Below are positions 1 to 12,994 of a stretch of DNA of 64,000 bases, in pieces. The stretch is from positions 57,896,656 to 57,960,655 of the forward strand of contig CM019216.1 of assembly GCA_009741485.1 (NCBI GenBank). The letters run 5' to 3'. The number at the start of each line of letters is the position of its first letter. The first letter of the stretch is position 1. Source of the stretch: Malurus cyaneus samueli (lineage: Eukaryota; Chordata; Aves; Passeriformes; Maluridae). A model generated the notes under the pieces. The model was not told the origin of the DNA and did not search any database. It was given only the letters and a program-made list of their open reading frames with translations. A program made the position numbers and the translations under genes.

Positions 1-1879
1 AGGTTATTGATTTCCTGTCACGACACGTTTTCCTCATGAGGTGCTACAATGCTATGTATCTGAGATGTGCTGGCGTGTATTTTACAGTGACTAAGCCTTG
101 ATCTATCTTCCTGGATTCCTGCCACTGGTGCACTGACATCTGCAACTACTCATGTTTGACAGTCTCATGCATGAGCTATGTGGCTTCCAACTTGGATGGG
201 ATTAGTATAGGAGACTTTCAGAATACTTCAAATGTAATTGAAAGCAGATAAATACAAGGGTCTCAAGAGGGTGGCATGCTTTTTACAAATGGAATCACAT
301 TAAATCACGCGTATAAATGCTTGGACTAAGAAAGACCTCAGTGCTAACCAGTACAGTATGCAAGTAAGTGTTTGTCCTTGTTTTTAAATATGTATGAATC
401 CTGATAACGTCACTTCTTTCCAAAATCCAAATACAGCGTATGGCTGAAGTGCAGTTTAGACAAACATGAAAAGGTACACATTTGGGAAGAAGGGCAGGGG
501 AAGAAGAAAGTATTCAGAGACTGACAGGTTCTCTGCCTTTCACCCATGCCTGCACTAAGCATTCCTATCTTCTGTGAACCATCCCTGCCAAGAGACAAGA
601 GCAGAAAACAATATACATCATGTAACTAAAAGTCATACTGTTAGAGTGTGTAACATATAATATCAGTAAATTACAAGTGATGTTTGCTTTTAAAGCAAAA
701 TTCAACCACATTCCTTACACAGAACACATTTCTATGTATCTGTTTTTTTTCCTCAGAAAATGTGGGCACTGATATTGTAATCTGCAAATGTACTTCTGTA
801 CATATTTACTCAATACTGTAAAATAGAAGATGCAAATAAAACTGATGTTAACACTGCCATAAAGAGTTTATCTTTCCCATTTTGTTACTTTTTTAGACTA
901 TGAACTCTGCAAACATAAGTAATCTTGCTTTAATACAGATAATGCAGAGCTTGATAAGAAAAAGAAAAAAAACCTTTTCAGCGGGAAATGGCCTTTCTTG
1001 CTGTCAAATACCTTTTTGAGGATTACAGTGATGGGCAATACACAAACAGACCGAGAGGACAGTGATACTGAACATATGTAGTATTAAAGGGCTCCAAGAT
1101 GATCATACTGCAGTGGAGCAGTAACATCCATAGTATTAAAGCTATTCTCTGGGTTGTCTTGCAGATTGACCTGATTTTTTCTCTTCAATTTAATGTTGTT
1201 ATGCCTGTCCCTGCTTCCCTCACTTACAGCTCTGTCCCCAGCCAGGCTGATCTCACTGAGCTGTCATGACCTGCACGGCTTTTCTATTTTGAATGCAAAA
1301 AGGGATGAAGAACTTGACATGAAATATGATTCTTCTTACCACACAGTAGCGCTTTTCCTAGCAAGCAGAGGAGCAGAACTACAGCAGCTACCCTGTGTAA
1401 GGTCAGTTGTTGCTGCGAGAGCAGTGTGTGCATGGCAGGGTTGCAAGAGGATGAGTGGTTTCATGTCTCATGCTCGGGAGAAGCCTGAAGGAGGACTTCT
1501 CACTCTGCTTGGTATCACAGCTCCTATAATGGAATAAAGTCCTCAAGAACTTGTGCTCCAGCCTCCCAGATGAGGTCCAAGGTAATTAAAGTGAAGTACT
1601 CCTTGGTTTCTCTCCCAAGACCCTGGTATATGTGGCCTGAAAAATTCATTACTTCGGTGATCATTGTAGTATTAGGGTGAAATTGTATCTGTATTCTGCT
1701 ATTACCACAGGGATTCCAGACAAAACCTCCTTTGCAGTACTTGCTGATAAAGCTGCACAATTACTCTTCTGTAAAGTTTTGTCATGTATACTTCAGCTAG
1801 TCTGCGCTCTTCTGTGCTGTGGGATGCATGCCAGCATAGGACTGAGGTCACCCACACATGCAAATGGCTCATGACAACT
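1..1879. other. Non-coding sequence, presumed AIG1 intron
   Basis: AT-rich single-copy-looking sequence. Open frames are short; the longest (1193-1537, +, 114 codons) shows no recognisable domain. A canonical AATAAA sits at 834-839 on the + strand. No exon, RNA gene or repeat was recognised. Confidence 0.5.
834..839 (+). terminator. Candidate polyadenylation signal (weak)
   Basis: AATAAA lies in an AT-rich context with TGTACATATTTA-like sequence upstream, as in many vertebrate 3' UTRs. No coding exon was found before it. In AT-rich intron this hexamer is expected often by chance, so this is only a candidate. Confidence 0.15.
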
Positions 1880-2110
1880 TCTCTTTAAACATAAGAAACA
1901 CCTTTTTTTTTTGACTGTGAAGTTGGAAGGTGATTAAACACAGAAAGTGGTTGCCCAGAGAGGTTGTGGAGTCTCCGTTCTTGATGGCAGTCAAAACATG
2001 ATTTACAGTATCCTAGGACACAGGCTCCAGCTGACTATTCTCGAGAATGGGGTTTGGAAAAAGCAATCTCCATGGGTGCCTTCCTGCCATGGGACTCTTT
2101 GATTCTATTA
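1880..2110 (+). mobile_element. CR1 LINE 3' fragment
   Basis: The block 'ggttgcccagagaggttgtggagtctcc' near 1949 and the terminal 'gactctttgattct' are hallmarks of the CR1 3' end in sense orientation. About 230 bp remain; the 5' part is absent, as usual for 5'-truncated CR1 copies. It is diverged and therefore old. It is the only + strand CR1 recognised here. Confidence 0.85.
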
Positions 2111-5100
2111 CCCTAAAGGCCTGGCTGTTATGGTCACTGGCCTTTATATCCATTTTTGTCAGTTCTCAGTATCTCTTGTCCATCTCCACTCCCTGGCCAA
2201 CGCTGGGTCTATAAGAAGTTGCTGCATTTTGTACATGGTCTTTGATACTACCCATTGGTTTTTGGATAAGAGCAGAAAAGGAAGGAGAGCTAAACCAATG
2301 CCACCTGCAGTATTTCCACCCGGTGCCTCTCTGAAGTCTCTCTTGAGTATTCTCTCTCTTCAAGACTCTCAGTATTTTCTTAATAGAAATGTGACTCACC
2401 ATTTTTTAACTGAGGAGCAGAAAGATGACAGAAAAGCTCCAGTTCTACATGTTTGCCTCATTGTTAATGATCACATATGTAGTGTGTGAATGGGTTGAAG
2501 CAGAAGAGTATGGAAAGGCCTTTGAGGTGGGAACAGACTGGCCAGTCACTAGATGTATTTCACAATGTTAGCTGTAACATTGCTCTGTTGCAGTACTCAG
2601 AGTGACTACAAGTGTGAGAATTGAAGAGTAAACCCTTATAAAAGAGGAAGATCACTACAAATGTGTAATTGAAGAAGAATTACCATGGTCCCAAGCTTCC
2701 TGAGACTGTATGATTGACCTTATGCTAGGGAATGGTGTCTTTTGGGAATGGGAAAATGCAGTTTAATAAGAGCAACTGAACTCCACAGCAGTGACATTTT
2801 CCACTGGAACGAAGGACATTGCTAAGAGAAAGACTGAAGAATAACCTCAAGCACATTAGGCTGCAGTGGCCATGTGGGAGCCAGCACGGTGGGCTAGGTG
2901 GGCACAGGAGCTGGATGAGAGAAGGGAGACCTCTTCCAAACAGCAGGTTAGCTGAAAAAGGCTGTTTAGAGCTTCTCTCTCCAGAACTGGAGCTGCAGCC
3001 ACTTCAGATGCGCTAGCTGAAAGACTGGCTCAGATTTAGGTCTGCACCAAGCCAAGACAAGGTATGAGAAGCCCATAGTGGATACCACAAGGATGGCAGC
3101 TACTCTCCCAGGACTGAAAAGAAGTACTGACTTAAGAGAATTATAAAGGCAGGCCAAAAGGAGACTTAACTAATACTGTTGGTTTATTCATTATGGGCTA
3201 CCCCAGGGCGTTTTTTTCCCCCACCAATAAAGCTGTATTTACTTTAAGACCTTAGAGCCACTGCTAGCGAACAGTTAAGCACTGCTACTCAGGGGCACCC
3301 ATGTGAGTAATTCACTTCTGCAAATATCTAGGCAGGGTCTTGTGCCAGGGTTATTTTCAGCAAGAACACCTAAGTCATCCAACCCAGCCTGTGTGACTGG
3401 CAGCACTGCTGGGCAGAGAGAGGGTACATAATGTATGCCCACGTCAGACCATGCTTGGCACTCTTCTTTCTCCTTTGCTGTGGCTGCTGCTGCTGCTGCT
3501 GTAGTGCATTCTTAATGAGTTACTAACTTTATACTGGCACTTCTGCAGGAGGGACCTGGCAGTAGAATAGTATTTGTATTTTAATTGCTTGACCTGCCTT
3601 GTTGGGCAGGCTTCTTTAGCATTATAATCAGCTTCTTCATAATCTTCACTATTGAACAAAATCAAAATACTAGGAAAAGCTTGGTGCTCTGATGAAATGT
3701 CCAAGGGCAGAGGAACTACTACAAAAAGACTTAATATTACTTTATGGTCCATAGAAAAATCCTAAACTTTAAACAGCTACCTCTAACACATTCTCCAGTG
3801 CATGACACTGCTTTGTCATCTCAGGAATATCCATTACCATTCTGAGATTTTACTGCAAAACAAAGGAGCGAAATAAACCAAACCCCCAAACTTTTTAGTA
3901 AACTGGGACAAGACGTGCAGTAAGAGACCCATGACAACCCTATGGTATAAACTGGGATTACCACAGTATAATTCTTTGTAATGGTGGTGTAGGTTTAGTC
4001 TCATTAATTAACTTCAGACTGTCAGAATGCTTTAAAAAAATTCCAATTAACCCTTATAATATTTCTGTGAGACAGTGGGGAAAAAAATAAAAGCATTTTA
4101 TCAGTGAAGAAATGCACAGAGGGAAAGAATAAGCATCTTGTCTAAACCCAAGTGAAAGGCAAACAGTGATGGATTTTGCACTGGAATGCAGGTGCTGGAA
4201 ATGCCTTTCTCTGGGCTCAGCCCACTATAACAGTCCCTTGTCAGGAGGTCAAAATCAGAACAATACTGGTGGAAAGCGCACAGCCTCTTAAGGGCATCAA
4301 CGCACTGACTCTTACATTCATGGCAGCAGAAGAAAACCATGTGGATAAAATCCAGTAGTTTAGGCACAAAATCAAAGCAGATTATTTCAAAACTTTCTAT
4401 TAAATGTGAGTTCATCTGCTTCTCTAAATGTCAATGTAAACAGGCTAGAGGGAACACAAAAAGGCCAGAGGAATACTTAGGCGGCTGACTGTAAAAATTA
4501 CTCTTGTTCTGACCCGTCTCTTCTGGTGAAAGCAGAGAGCAACTGGGGGCCTAAAACCAATGGTCTTCATCTTCAGGGCAACTTAGACAGGGTACATGAA
4601 CTGAGCCCAGGCTTAGCGGAATGCCTCTGAGTGACTCACATGGTTGAGATTCAAGAACTGATGGCAAGTCTTCAGTTAGGCTCATTTCGGAAAGCAGGAA
4701 GGATGCAGCACTAGGTTAGGGAGCCAGGAACATCGTAATATTTGTGAAGGTGTTTCTGTACTGTTTCCCATTGCCCCATCCCAGGAAAAGTCAACAACAC
4801 ATTTAGGGATAACCACAAGTCTAAAGAAGCCAATAGAAACTGTGCATTTTAGAAAGAGAACTGAGTTATCATAACCATAAATCATTTACATACAGTATGT
4901 AAGTGGCAGCACTAACACCTGCGCCTTGATCCTTCAGGAAATCCCTATTGATCCTTCTCCTCTACTTGTAGCTGTAACTCAAGCTCCTTCCCCAGGCAGA
5001 AGGACTATAGGAGACCTCTATTGTACTTCCCCCGTGTACTTGACAGATGATGGACCATTCTGGCCAAGAAGTAGAGGCCTTCTCATTCTGCATCTGGGAG

Positions 5101-5357
5101 AGCTCAACAGCCCTTCTGGACAGTAAATCCTTTTCTAAGAGTTGAGAGTTGCAGAAAATCAACAACTTACAGCTGCTTTTGTGGTGCAAGGGTTAATACA
5201 AAATAATTTATTTCTGAAAAATGCAAGCAATGTAGATTTAGCCCCTTTTTAACTTTAAAGCAAAAAACAACTCTAGTTTTCCCCCTCAAAAATAAAAAAA
5301 AACTTGCAGTATTTATTTGAGTCAATCAGAAACACCTTTTTACATTAAAAAGTATAA
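2111..5357. other. Non-coding sequence, presumed AIG1 intron
   Basis: Unique AT-rich sequence with scattered short open frames on both strands, none with a recognisable domain. It contains a short (GCT)6 run at 3483-3500 and several A or T homopolymers. No repeat family or exon was recognised. Confidence 0.5.
3483..3500 (+). repeat. (GCT)6 microsatellite
   Basis: Six perfect GCT units, read as AGC in the AIG1 transcript sense. Confidence 0.95.
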
Positions 5358-5790
5358 AAACATAGAATATCCTGAATTAGAAAGGACCCACAAAGATCAC
5401 TGAATTCCAACTCCTGACCCTGTACAGAACATCCCAAGAGTCACACCATGTTCCTGACAGCCTTGGTCAAACACTCCTTGAACTCTGTCAGGCCTGGTGC
5501 TGTGACCACTACCCTGGGGTGCCTGTTCCAGTGCCCAGCCACACTGTGGGTAAACAATGTTTTCCTGATATCCAGCCTAAACTTCTCCTAACAGAGCTTC
5601 AGGCCATTCCCTTGGGTCCTGCCACTGGTCACCACAGGGAAGAGATCGGTACCTGCCTCTCCTTTTCCCTGCATGAGGAAGCTGTAGAGAGCTATGGGGC
5701 CTCAGTCTCTTCCCCAGGCTGAACAAGCCAAGTGACCTCAGCTGCTCTTCATATGGCTTCCCCTCCTGGGTGGTCCAGATGAAAATGGTG
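5358..5790 (-). mobile_element. CR1 LINE 3' fragment
   Basis: The + strand begins 'catagaatatcctgaattagaaaggaccca' and continues through 'tgcctgttccagtgcccagcc', 'ttcctgatatccagcctaaac' and 'cccaggctgaacaagcc'. That is the reverse complement of the CR1 3' end, running into its last coding part. About 430 bp, 5'-truncated. Its upstream edge runs directly into the tandem array at 5765-6230. Confidence 0.9.
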
Positions 5791-6230
5791 TCAAGGCTGA
5801 AGGCATTAACGTTGGTGCCCTGCCACGGTTCCTTTGGCATGACTTTTCCAGCCTCAGTGTCCCCTGAGCTAAACAGGTTTTCAGAACTCTAACCCTAATT
5901 GTAACAATAATGGAACCCTTGGTGCTAAGGCTGAGGTCCGTATCACTATGGGTGACGCAGATTGGAAAGATGTGAAGGCAGCAATGTTGGTGCTCTGCAA
6001 TGATCCCCTTGGCATAACATTTGCAGTCCCAGTGTCCCTAGAGCTGCAGGCTGACTCCCTGAACCCTAACACTAATGATAATGGAATCTTGGCCTTGCTT
6101 CAGAGGTCCCCAGCACAAGGGTGGCCCAGATTAGGAAAGTGGGGACGCTAAAAATGATGGTACCCTGCTGTGATCCCCTTGGTATGACTTTTCCAGCCCC
6201 AATGTCCATGAAGCAGTAGGCTTTCTGTTT
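5765..6230. repeat. Degenerate tandem array, about 170 bp unit, about 2.5 copies
   Basis: Corresponding points recur at a steady spacing. 'ggtgccctg', 'ggtgctctg' and 'ggtaccctg' start at 5814, 5989 and 6159. 'gattggaaag' and 'gattaggaaag' end at 5969 and 6139. Each copy then has a 'ccttggcat(g/a)ac(t/a)tt(t/g)ccag' block and, in the first two copies, a 'ctaaccctaa'/'accctaacac' block followed by 'taatggaa'. Copies are roughly 65-75% alike by eye, so the array is old. The family was not recognised. Confidence 0.75.
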
Positions 6231-7732
6231 CTGTGAACAATAACTTCATTTGAATTTAATATGTGAGTAGCTCTGATGGTAATGTAATTGACCAATGATG
6301 TTGAAAAATGTCCAAATGCCTACTAGAATTCCTTTGAGAAGAACAGATGCATGTAGTGGGACTGAAATATAGTTGAAATTGGAGGAAAGATTTGAAAGAT
6401 CTCGCTAAAAGTAAATTTTCATCAAGGCCATTAGCACTCTATTTGTCAAAGCATTCAGAAAGCTCCTTAATTTTGTTGAACTCATTGCTAATGCTGCTGC
6501 CTATGTTGGGACAGTAATATGCTCCCATTTAATAGGAAGCCACATTCTTTCATTTTGGGTGAGGATTTGTAAATGGCAGTCTATTCATTCATTTATCAAT
6601 TCCAGATGTATTTAGCAGTCCTTCAAAATGAAAGTGACAAAAAAGAAATTAGATTAACTGTAATATGGCAAAAGTCTTCAGTATATGATACCATGATTTC
6701 TTCCTCCTAAATCACTTCAAGTACTGTTTTGGCACCTTGGTTGTATTGAGAGCAGGGAAGTCTCCAGCCAACTTCCTTTGGGATGAGCCACCACAACCTG
6801 AAGTGCTCTTTCTCCTCCTACCTTTCATCTCTTTTCCCTATAAAATCCCTTTTCTTCTTTCTGCTTCCAGCCTCACATTGCCTGGATGCTGCTCAGCTTT
6901 TCCATTCTCTCTCCACCTGTGCTGAACAGTGTGAATATGGGTGTTAGCAAGGTCAGTGGAAGACCTGTCTGGCTTTTGATACGGAAGAAATTTCCTGCCC
7001 TATCTTTCTTCTTTGTGCTCTTTTCCATTATCACACACAAGACAAGGTGCTGCTTCATTCACAGCCACAGCAACAGGCAGGCTTTATAGAGACAGCGCAG
7101 CTATTAAGTCCTGCAAGGACGACAGCCCATGGAGGTTGGAGAAAAAGCATTATTGTTTAAGGTTATTCTAGTTTAAAATGTGCAGCGGGAGAAAAGAAAT
7201 GAACCACATCATTGGTATTTGCAACACTATGAGAGTCTTGCAAGGACAGGAAAAAGGAAGCAGTGGCAAAAACCAAACCAACCGGGCATCCAGAGCTCAG
7301 GAACATAAGGAGAGTAGGCAAAGTGAAGAAGTCAGCAGAGACAATGTATTGCACATCACAAGTGCAAGCTCTTACTATTAATGTGGCAAAAAATATTTAT
7401 GCTCTCTGCTTACTTCTCAGTGAGAGATGGACAACTTACCTTGTATCTTGAGCAGATGTATGCATGGCAAAAGCACAGATAGACAGAACAGAGCAGATGG
7501 AGAACATGTGAGTCAAAGCACAATCTGTAAACAGATAGTACAGAAGTAGATAGGTAGAAGATTTTTTTATTAAGTGCTCTTAGCATTTTCTCAGGAACGT
7601 ACTCCTTTAGCATACACTCCTTTCTTATCAGGAACTGGAAAGAATTTGCTTTGCTGATTGCTTTTGTGCAGATACAAGTTTTGGGATGGAAGATCACCAC
7701 TGCTAATGATATTTGTGTAGGGCACAGGTATC
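6231..7732. other. Non-coding sequence, presumed AIG1 intron
   Basis: AT-rich and unique-looking. Open frames on both strands stay at or below about 120 codons and show no domain. No repeat family was recognised. Confidence 0.5.
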
Positions 7733-8640
7733 TGTAGTGGGTTGACCTTGGCTGGACATCAGGTGCCCACAAGCCACTCTATCATTCCCCTTCCCAGTGG
7801 GACAGGGGAGAGAAAATAAGATGGAGAACAACCAGTAGGTTGAGATAAAGCATTTTACTGAAGTAAAAGGTTGCAAGCGCATTAGCAAAAGAGAAAAGAA
7901 GTTTAAGCTCTACTTCCCACTGGTGAGAGATGTTCAGCCACTTCCTGGAATGCAGGGCTTCAGCACATGCAGGGGCTGCTCCAGAAGGCAAACATTGTAA
8001 AATAACTTATGTCCCCCATTTCTCCTCCCTCCCTTCGCTTTCATATCTGAGCTGACATCATATGATATGGAATATCCCTTTGGTTAATTTGGGTCAACTG
8101 GCCTGGTTGTGTCCCTCCCAGGAACTTGCCCACTCCCAGGGGGGTAAATCTTAGACAGTGCGGATGCTGTGCCAGTGCCGCTCAAGGAGAGGAGTCCTTC
8201 CCCTGCTTCAGATGGTGTCCCTACCACGGGAGATTGTTCTCCATTAACTTCTCCAACATGAGTCCACAAACTGCTACAATGTGGGTTATTCTCCCAAGGG
8301 GTGCAGTCCTTCAGAGAAAGGCTGCTCCAGCATGAATCTCCTCCACGGGCTGCAGGGGAATCCACATCCTGCCCCTCCTTCTGCACTGACCTCGGTGTCT
8401 GTTCCTCTCACATATTCTCACTCTGCTCTTTTCTGGCCACAATTGTAACTGTGCAATAACCTTTTTCCCCCCTTCTTCTTAAATCTGTTATCACAGAGCT
8501 GTTACCAGCATTTCTAATTGGCCCAGCCCATACCATCTTTGGAGCAGTCAGGGACTGGCTCTGCCAGACTTGGAAGAAGCTTTTAAAAGCTTTTCACGAA
8601 GCCATACCTGCTACCAAAGCTTGGCCGGGCAAACCCAACA
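7733..8640. mobile_element. Solo LTR-like element of an avian endogenous retrovirus
   Basis: The block starts TGTAGTGGGTTGACC and ends GGGCAAACCCAACA. The ends form an imperfect inverted repeat with TG...CA termini, as expected for an LTR of about 908 bp. Internal phrases such as 'ttggctggacatcaggtgcccaca' and 'atatgatatggaatatccctttggt' match, from memory, a dispersed LTR family seen in many birds; the exact family name is not claimed. No internal retroviral genes and no second LTR were found, so it is probably a recombined solo LTR. The flanking 5 bases (gtatc before, tctta after) do not form a clear target duplication, so either end may be off by a few bases. Orientation is unresolved. Confidence 0.7.
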
Positions 8641-8758
8641 TCTTAGCCTGAAGGCTGACTGCAACATACAAGCTCTATATTTCAAAGAGAAGACAAGCAT
8701 CTTTCCAGCATTTTCTCATTCCTAATTCAGCTCTTCATACCTCCTTAAACTCCCTTTA

Positions 8759-9010
8759 CAGAATCACAGAACCATTTAGATTGGAAAAAACTTCTGAACA
8801 CCATTATGTCAACTAGACCACGCCATATCAAGTTGTTTCTTGAACACTTCCAGGGATGATGACTCCACCACCTCCCTCAGCGGCTCATTCCAATGTTTAA
8901 CAACCCTTTCTGTGAAAAAAATTCTCCTGATGTCCAGCCTGAACCTCCCCTGTACAGCCTGAGGCTATAACCTCTTGTCCTGTCAGTTGTTGCCTGAGAG
9001 AAGAGACCAA
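8759..9010 (-). mobile_element. CR1 LINE 3' fragment
   Basis: The + strand 'agaatcacagaaccatttagattggaaaa' is followed by 'tccaccacctccctcagcggctcattccaatg' and 'gatgtccagcctgaacctcccc', the reverse complement of the CR1 3' end. About 250 bp. It lies 118 bp from the solo LTR, forming a small repeat cluster. Confidence 0.9.
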
Positions 9011-12000
9011 GTGAGAGAGATAAGTCTCTCGAGATCACTTTTTTAAAATTTTTTTTTTTTTTGGGTCAGCTGCTGACATAAAAAAGGAAAATCATGGGAG
9101 AAGGATAAAATGGTTCCAAAGCATTGAAATTTAGGTTCTGATGAAGAAAGATATTTAAACAACAATTATGGAAAAGAAGGTTCTAGCTAAAGACAAGGAT
9201 TTATCTTTTGTTGGAAATAGCTTGTGATTATTGTATTCAGCTACTGTTATGTTCCAATGATAAAGTGCTAATCAGTACAAAATTTAAAAATTTATCACAA
9301 GCTAAATAAGGCACTTTAACTATGTACCTTATTAATGTATTTTAATACTATCCATACACAGATACATAATATGCTTCATAGACATAAAATTCCTACCCTT
9401 TTCAGCCTAAGTTACCATTTACTAATTTTAAAGTGTCATGTACCTTCAAAATAACATACATTATTGTTTTCACCCAATGAATGTATGTATGAGAACTACA
9501 TGGATCTTCTTCAGATCCTGATGAAGTATTCTGGTTTCTTGAGGTACACCACCTCTTTGCAATTTTTTCAGAAAAAAATCAATTGGAAGCTTTTCTTAAA
9601 GCCTACATGCAACCACTCAGAAAGTATAAATGTCTCCTTGCAGGTCAATTAATTTCAAGGTTTCCATTCAAAGATGAAGTCCTCCAAGATTCTCTCTCAT
9701 TTCTCTCCACTCTCTTTGCCATGTTTGAATTCTGACATTTTGTTGCTGAAAGGATGAATGAATTCAGAGGCAATGCCGCAATATTTCATCTGCCTAAATA
9801 ATGGCCAGAAAGGAGCCTTATTTTAGTTTCCTCAGAGCCACACTGCCATAAAATCATACGCGTCTGCCCATGTCAAATAACTCTTCAGTCCATACACAAA
9901 TGGAAATGATCTTTTCACTTCTGTGTTGCAAATAATCTTTCTCACGATTACCGGATTTTCTAAAACCACTTAGATAACTTTGGAGCAGTTTGGATATACA
10001 AGAGAATTTAGCATAAACTGGGCTTTTTTTTTTCCAAATGTTATTTTTTAACACTTCCTCCTATGAATCCTAAACAACTTTTTGTTATTCATCTCACTAA
10101 CCATTCATGGATGAATGACAATTACTGAATGTCTTAGAAACAACACCTTGAAAATGTCATTCAAATCAATTTTTCAACAGCATGAGAGGCTAGGAGGTAA
10201 TTCACACTTCTTTTATAATAATATTCTATAAGAGGTACTGTAGTCATCTGCCTTCCTGCCACCTCCTCCAAAAGTAAAGGATTATAAATTCACTCTGATT
10301 TAGTGGAGCCAAATCTACCAGGCAAAGAAAAACACTGCAGACAGAACATGCTATTAAGACTGGTACATTATGAGAAAAGCCATCTCCATGATTGCCCCAA
10401 AACTAAGTTGTTCCTCCCAGTTCAGCAAAAGCATGGAAGAATTCTGCAAGGCAGAGCTGGAAAATGTCTTTCCTTCTGTAAAGAGCATTTATCCATGGAC
10501 AGCAACTCCAGAAGCATCCAAGACTGGTACCTTGAACACTGCTACTTTCTAATGAGAGAAATTCAGAACCCTGCTTTGGCCTCCTAAATATCAGCTGCTC
10601 ATTAAAATCCATAGAGTCCCTCTTCCTGAAGTGGTTCACACACCTTAGGGATCCACTGAACCCTGAATCCTCAAATGTCAAGACAACATTATTCCAGCAT
10701 TTGCTCGTATCCAACTCTGTTAAGACTCTAAAACCACCAGCAAGTCAACCCCAAACTGGGACAAAGGAACTAGGGACCTTATGGCTAAAAGATTGTTTCA
10801 TCCTTTCGAAGGGCAACTGAGGAATGAGGAAATGCCACCTAGGGAGCTCATGCCACAGTATGTCACACAACTGAGACTTGAGATCATTTTCTGCTATTGG
10901 CACGATGTCCCCAGACCCCTAAGCCAAAGCAACAGCGGATTCAAACCATGGCTGAGGAACGTGTTAACCAATCAAACCCAAACCATCTACTTTCAGTCTG
11001 CCTGTGTTACTGAATGCAGATGTAGAAGAGCACTAGCACGGCTACTGCTAAGCTAGTTTCCACAGTACATTCTACATACACACACAAAGATTAAACCAAA
11101 GGAATAAAAAAAAGAGGGAAATATTGCCTATTTCCCCTAATCAGATATGCAGACCAGGCATCTTCCTGTAAGTCATTTCCTTTCAGGCAAAACCTCTGAT
11201 AAATCTTACAGTTAAGAGTGAACCCACTTTTTAGCGTAACATTTGAACTCAAGCTCATTGTTTCTGATGACTTCATATGAAGGATGCTGGCACCACACAG
11301 ACAAGGACACTGGTTCAAAATCTCTCAAGGTGGATGCTGCATAATCTCTCATTTGTTGTACAGAACAGCATGTACTTGCCATGAGCCTCAGCCTTTACAG
11401 AGCTGCTGATAAAGCTGCAAATATTCTGCTCTCTTTAGGGTGTCTCCAGTACTCCTGGTAAAACAGTTTAAAACTCAGTCAGTCTGACCAATGTCAGTGC
11501 CTCATGCAGGCAAAGATTCCTCTCCCCTTCTATCACATCTGGAAGGAAAAAAGCAGACTTGCAAGCCCAAAAAACCCAACTGATTTCAATCCTTCTAGTT
11601 TTCAGCATGTTGCAGGACAATTTCCAGTCTCCATCCTAGGGCTGAGAAACACATCACACACTCACCTGATATAATACTCTCTTTCCCCACAGTTCATCTA
11701 CAAGCACTGCTGAGCATGACCACCATGCTGTGCAGCACGTCCCACATGATCCAAGACAGAGAGAAGGGAACCTCTATGGGGCCTCGTTTCTGGGCTGCTG
11801 CAGGGCCAAACAGGTCCCCCAGCCAGATCAGAGGACCTTCAGAGACTGCCCAGCCCGAGAGTGAAGATGTGATGTTTTGGTATATTCTTTAAAGTGAATT
11901 CTTCATGTTGTTTACAGGTTTGAACCTTTTCATTATCAAAGCTGCTGAAGATTTAACCTCCCTGTGGTGCTCCCTAGCAGCACTGCAGCTATTGAGCTGA

Positions 12001-12953
12001 TCACACGTTGTCTCTCTGTCCCATTGGAGAACATTTCCTGTAAAAAGAATTTTTGGCATGGCTGCTTCATTCTCTGCCAGGAGCAGAAAGTCGATGCAGA
12101 GATTAGCAATCGATTTTCTAAGAAGTGCCCCACAAATCAGGTCTCCTCTCTCTGTTTGCCTTCACATTTCTGCTGGAGCCTCTATAATTAATTTAAACAG
12201 ATACAAGCACTTCTCCTCCTCTCCTTTTTGATGCGAGCTGTTTCAACAGACTGTGCAGCGAAGCTGCAGCAATTTCAAAGGCTTCCGCTCCCTGTGCAGA
12301 AGGGAGCAGCTGCAGGAATAGCTCTTTGAAGAGGAAATGGCACCCAATGGGACTGGCAGGCAGCTCTGAGCTGAGCTCAAAAAGCCCCCAAAGTCCTTGG
12401 GAGCATCTGAGGACATCAAAAGAGGAAAGAACTAGGCTGGGAGAAGCCTGAAGAATGACTTCCCCCCATCCCTGGAGCTTTTTTCTGGGTAAGCAGCAGC
12501 ATCTGAGAGGAAGAGTCTTCCTCATATTTGGCTAAGATGATCCAACTTAAAGATTGGAACTAAGGGCTGAAGACAATTGCAGTCATGGAGAATTCAATAA
12601 ACTGTAAATGAGTAAATATTTATACAAACACAAACACATCTATGCAAGTTTTGGGCTCCGGTATATTATTAAAATAGGCACTATATTTCTATTAATGTAA
12701 GTATACAATTGTATTTCAAAATGACTATAAAGCACCCATGGGGCTTCATGCATGTTTAACTGGTTAACTGATGAACTCACTGATGTGATTTATCTCAATG
12801 AAATGGTACTTTTTTATGATGATTGCCAGTATACTCCTCTGTTATTTACAGCACAGGACACACTTTCCTACTGTCCCATTTAAGTGATTTATAGCAAATT
12901 CAATAGACAAAACAAAGAAATCTTTGTTTCATATGTGTGAATTTGCGTACAGG

Positions 12954-12994
12954 TACATACATACTCTCTCTGCATACATACATACTCTCTCTGC
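12954..12994 (+). repeat. Short tandem duplication, 20-21 bp unit, 2 copies
   Basis: 'tacatacatactctctctgc' is followed at once by 'atacatacatactctctctgc', which ends at 12994. The copies are essentially identical. Confidence 0.9.

Noticed and set aside
9015..9030. GAGAGA TAAG TCTCTC hairpin next to a T-run
   Set aside because: It resembles a bacterial terminator in shape, but the window is vertebrate and it lies at a CR1 edge.
11690..11880. Acceptor-like 'ctctctttccccacag' followed by a partly open + frame
   Set aside because: No donor, recognisable protein or frame continuity was found.
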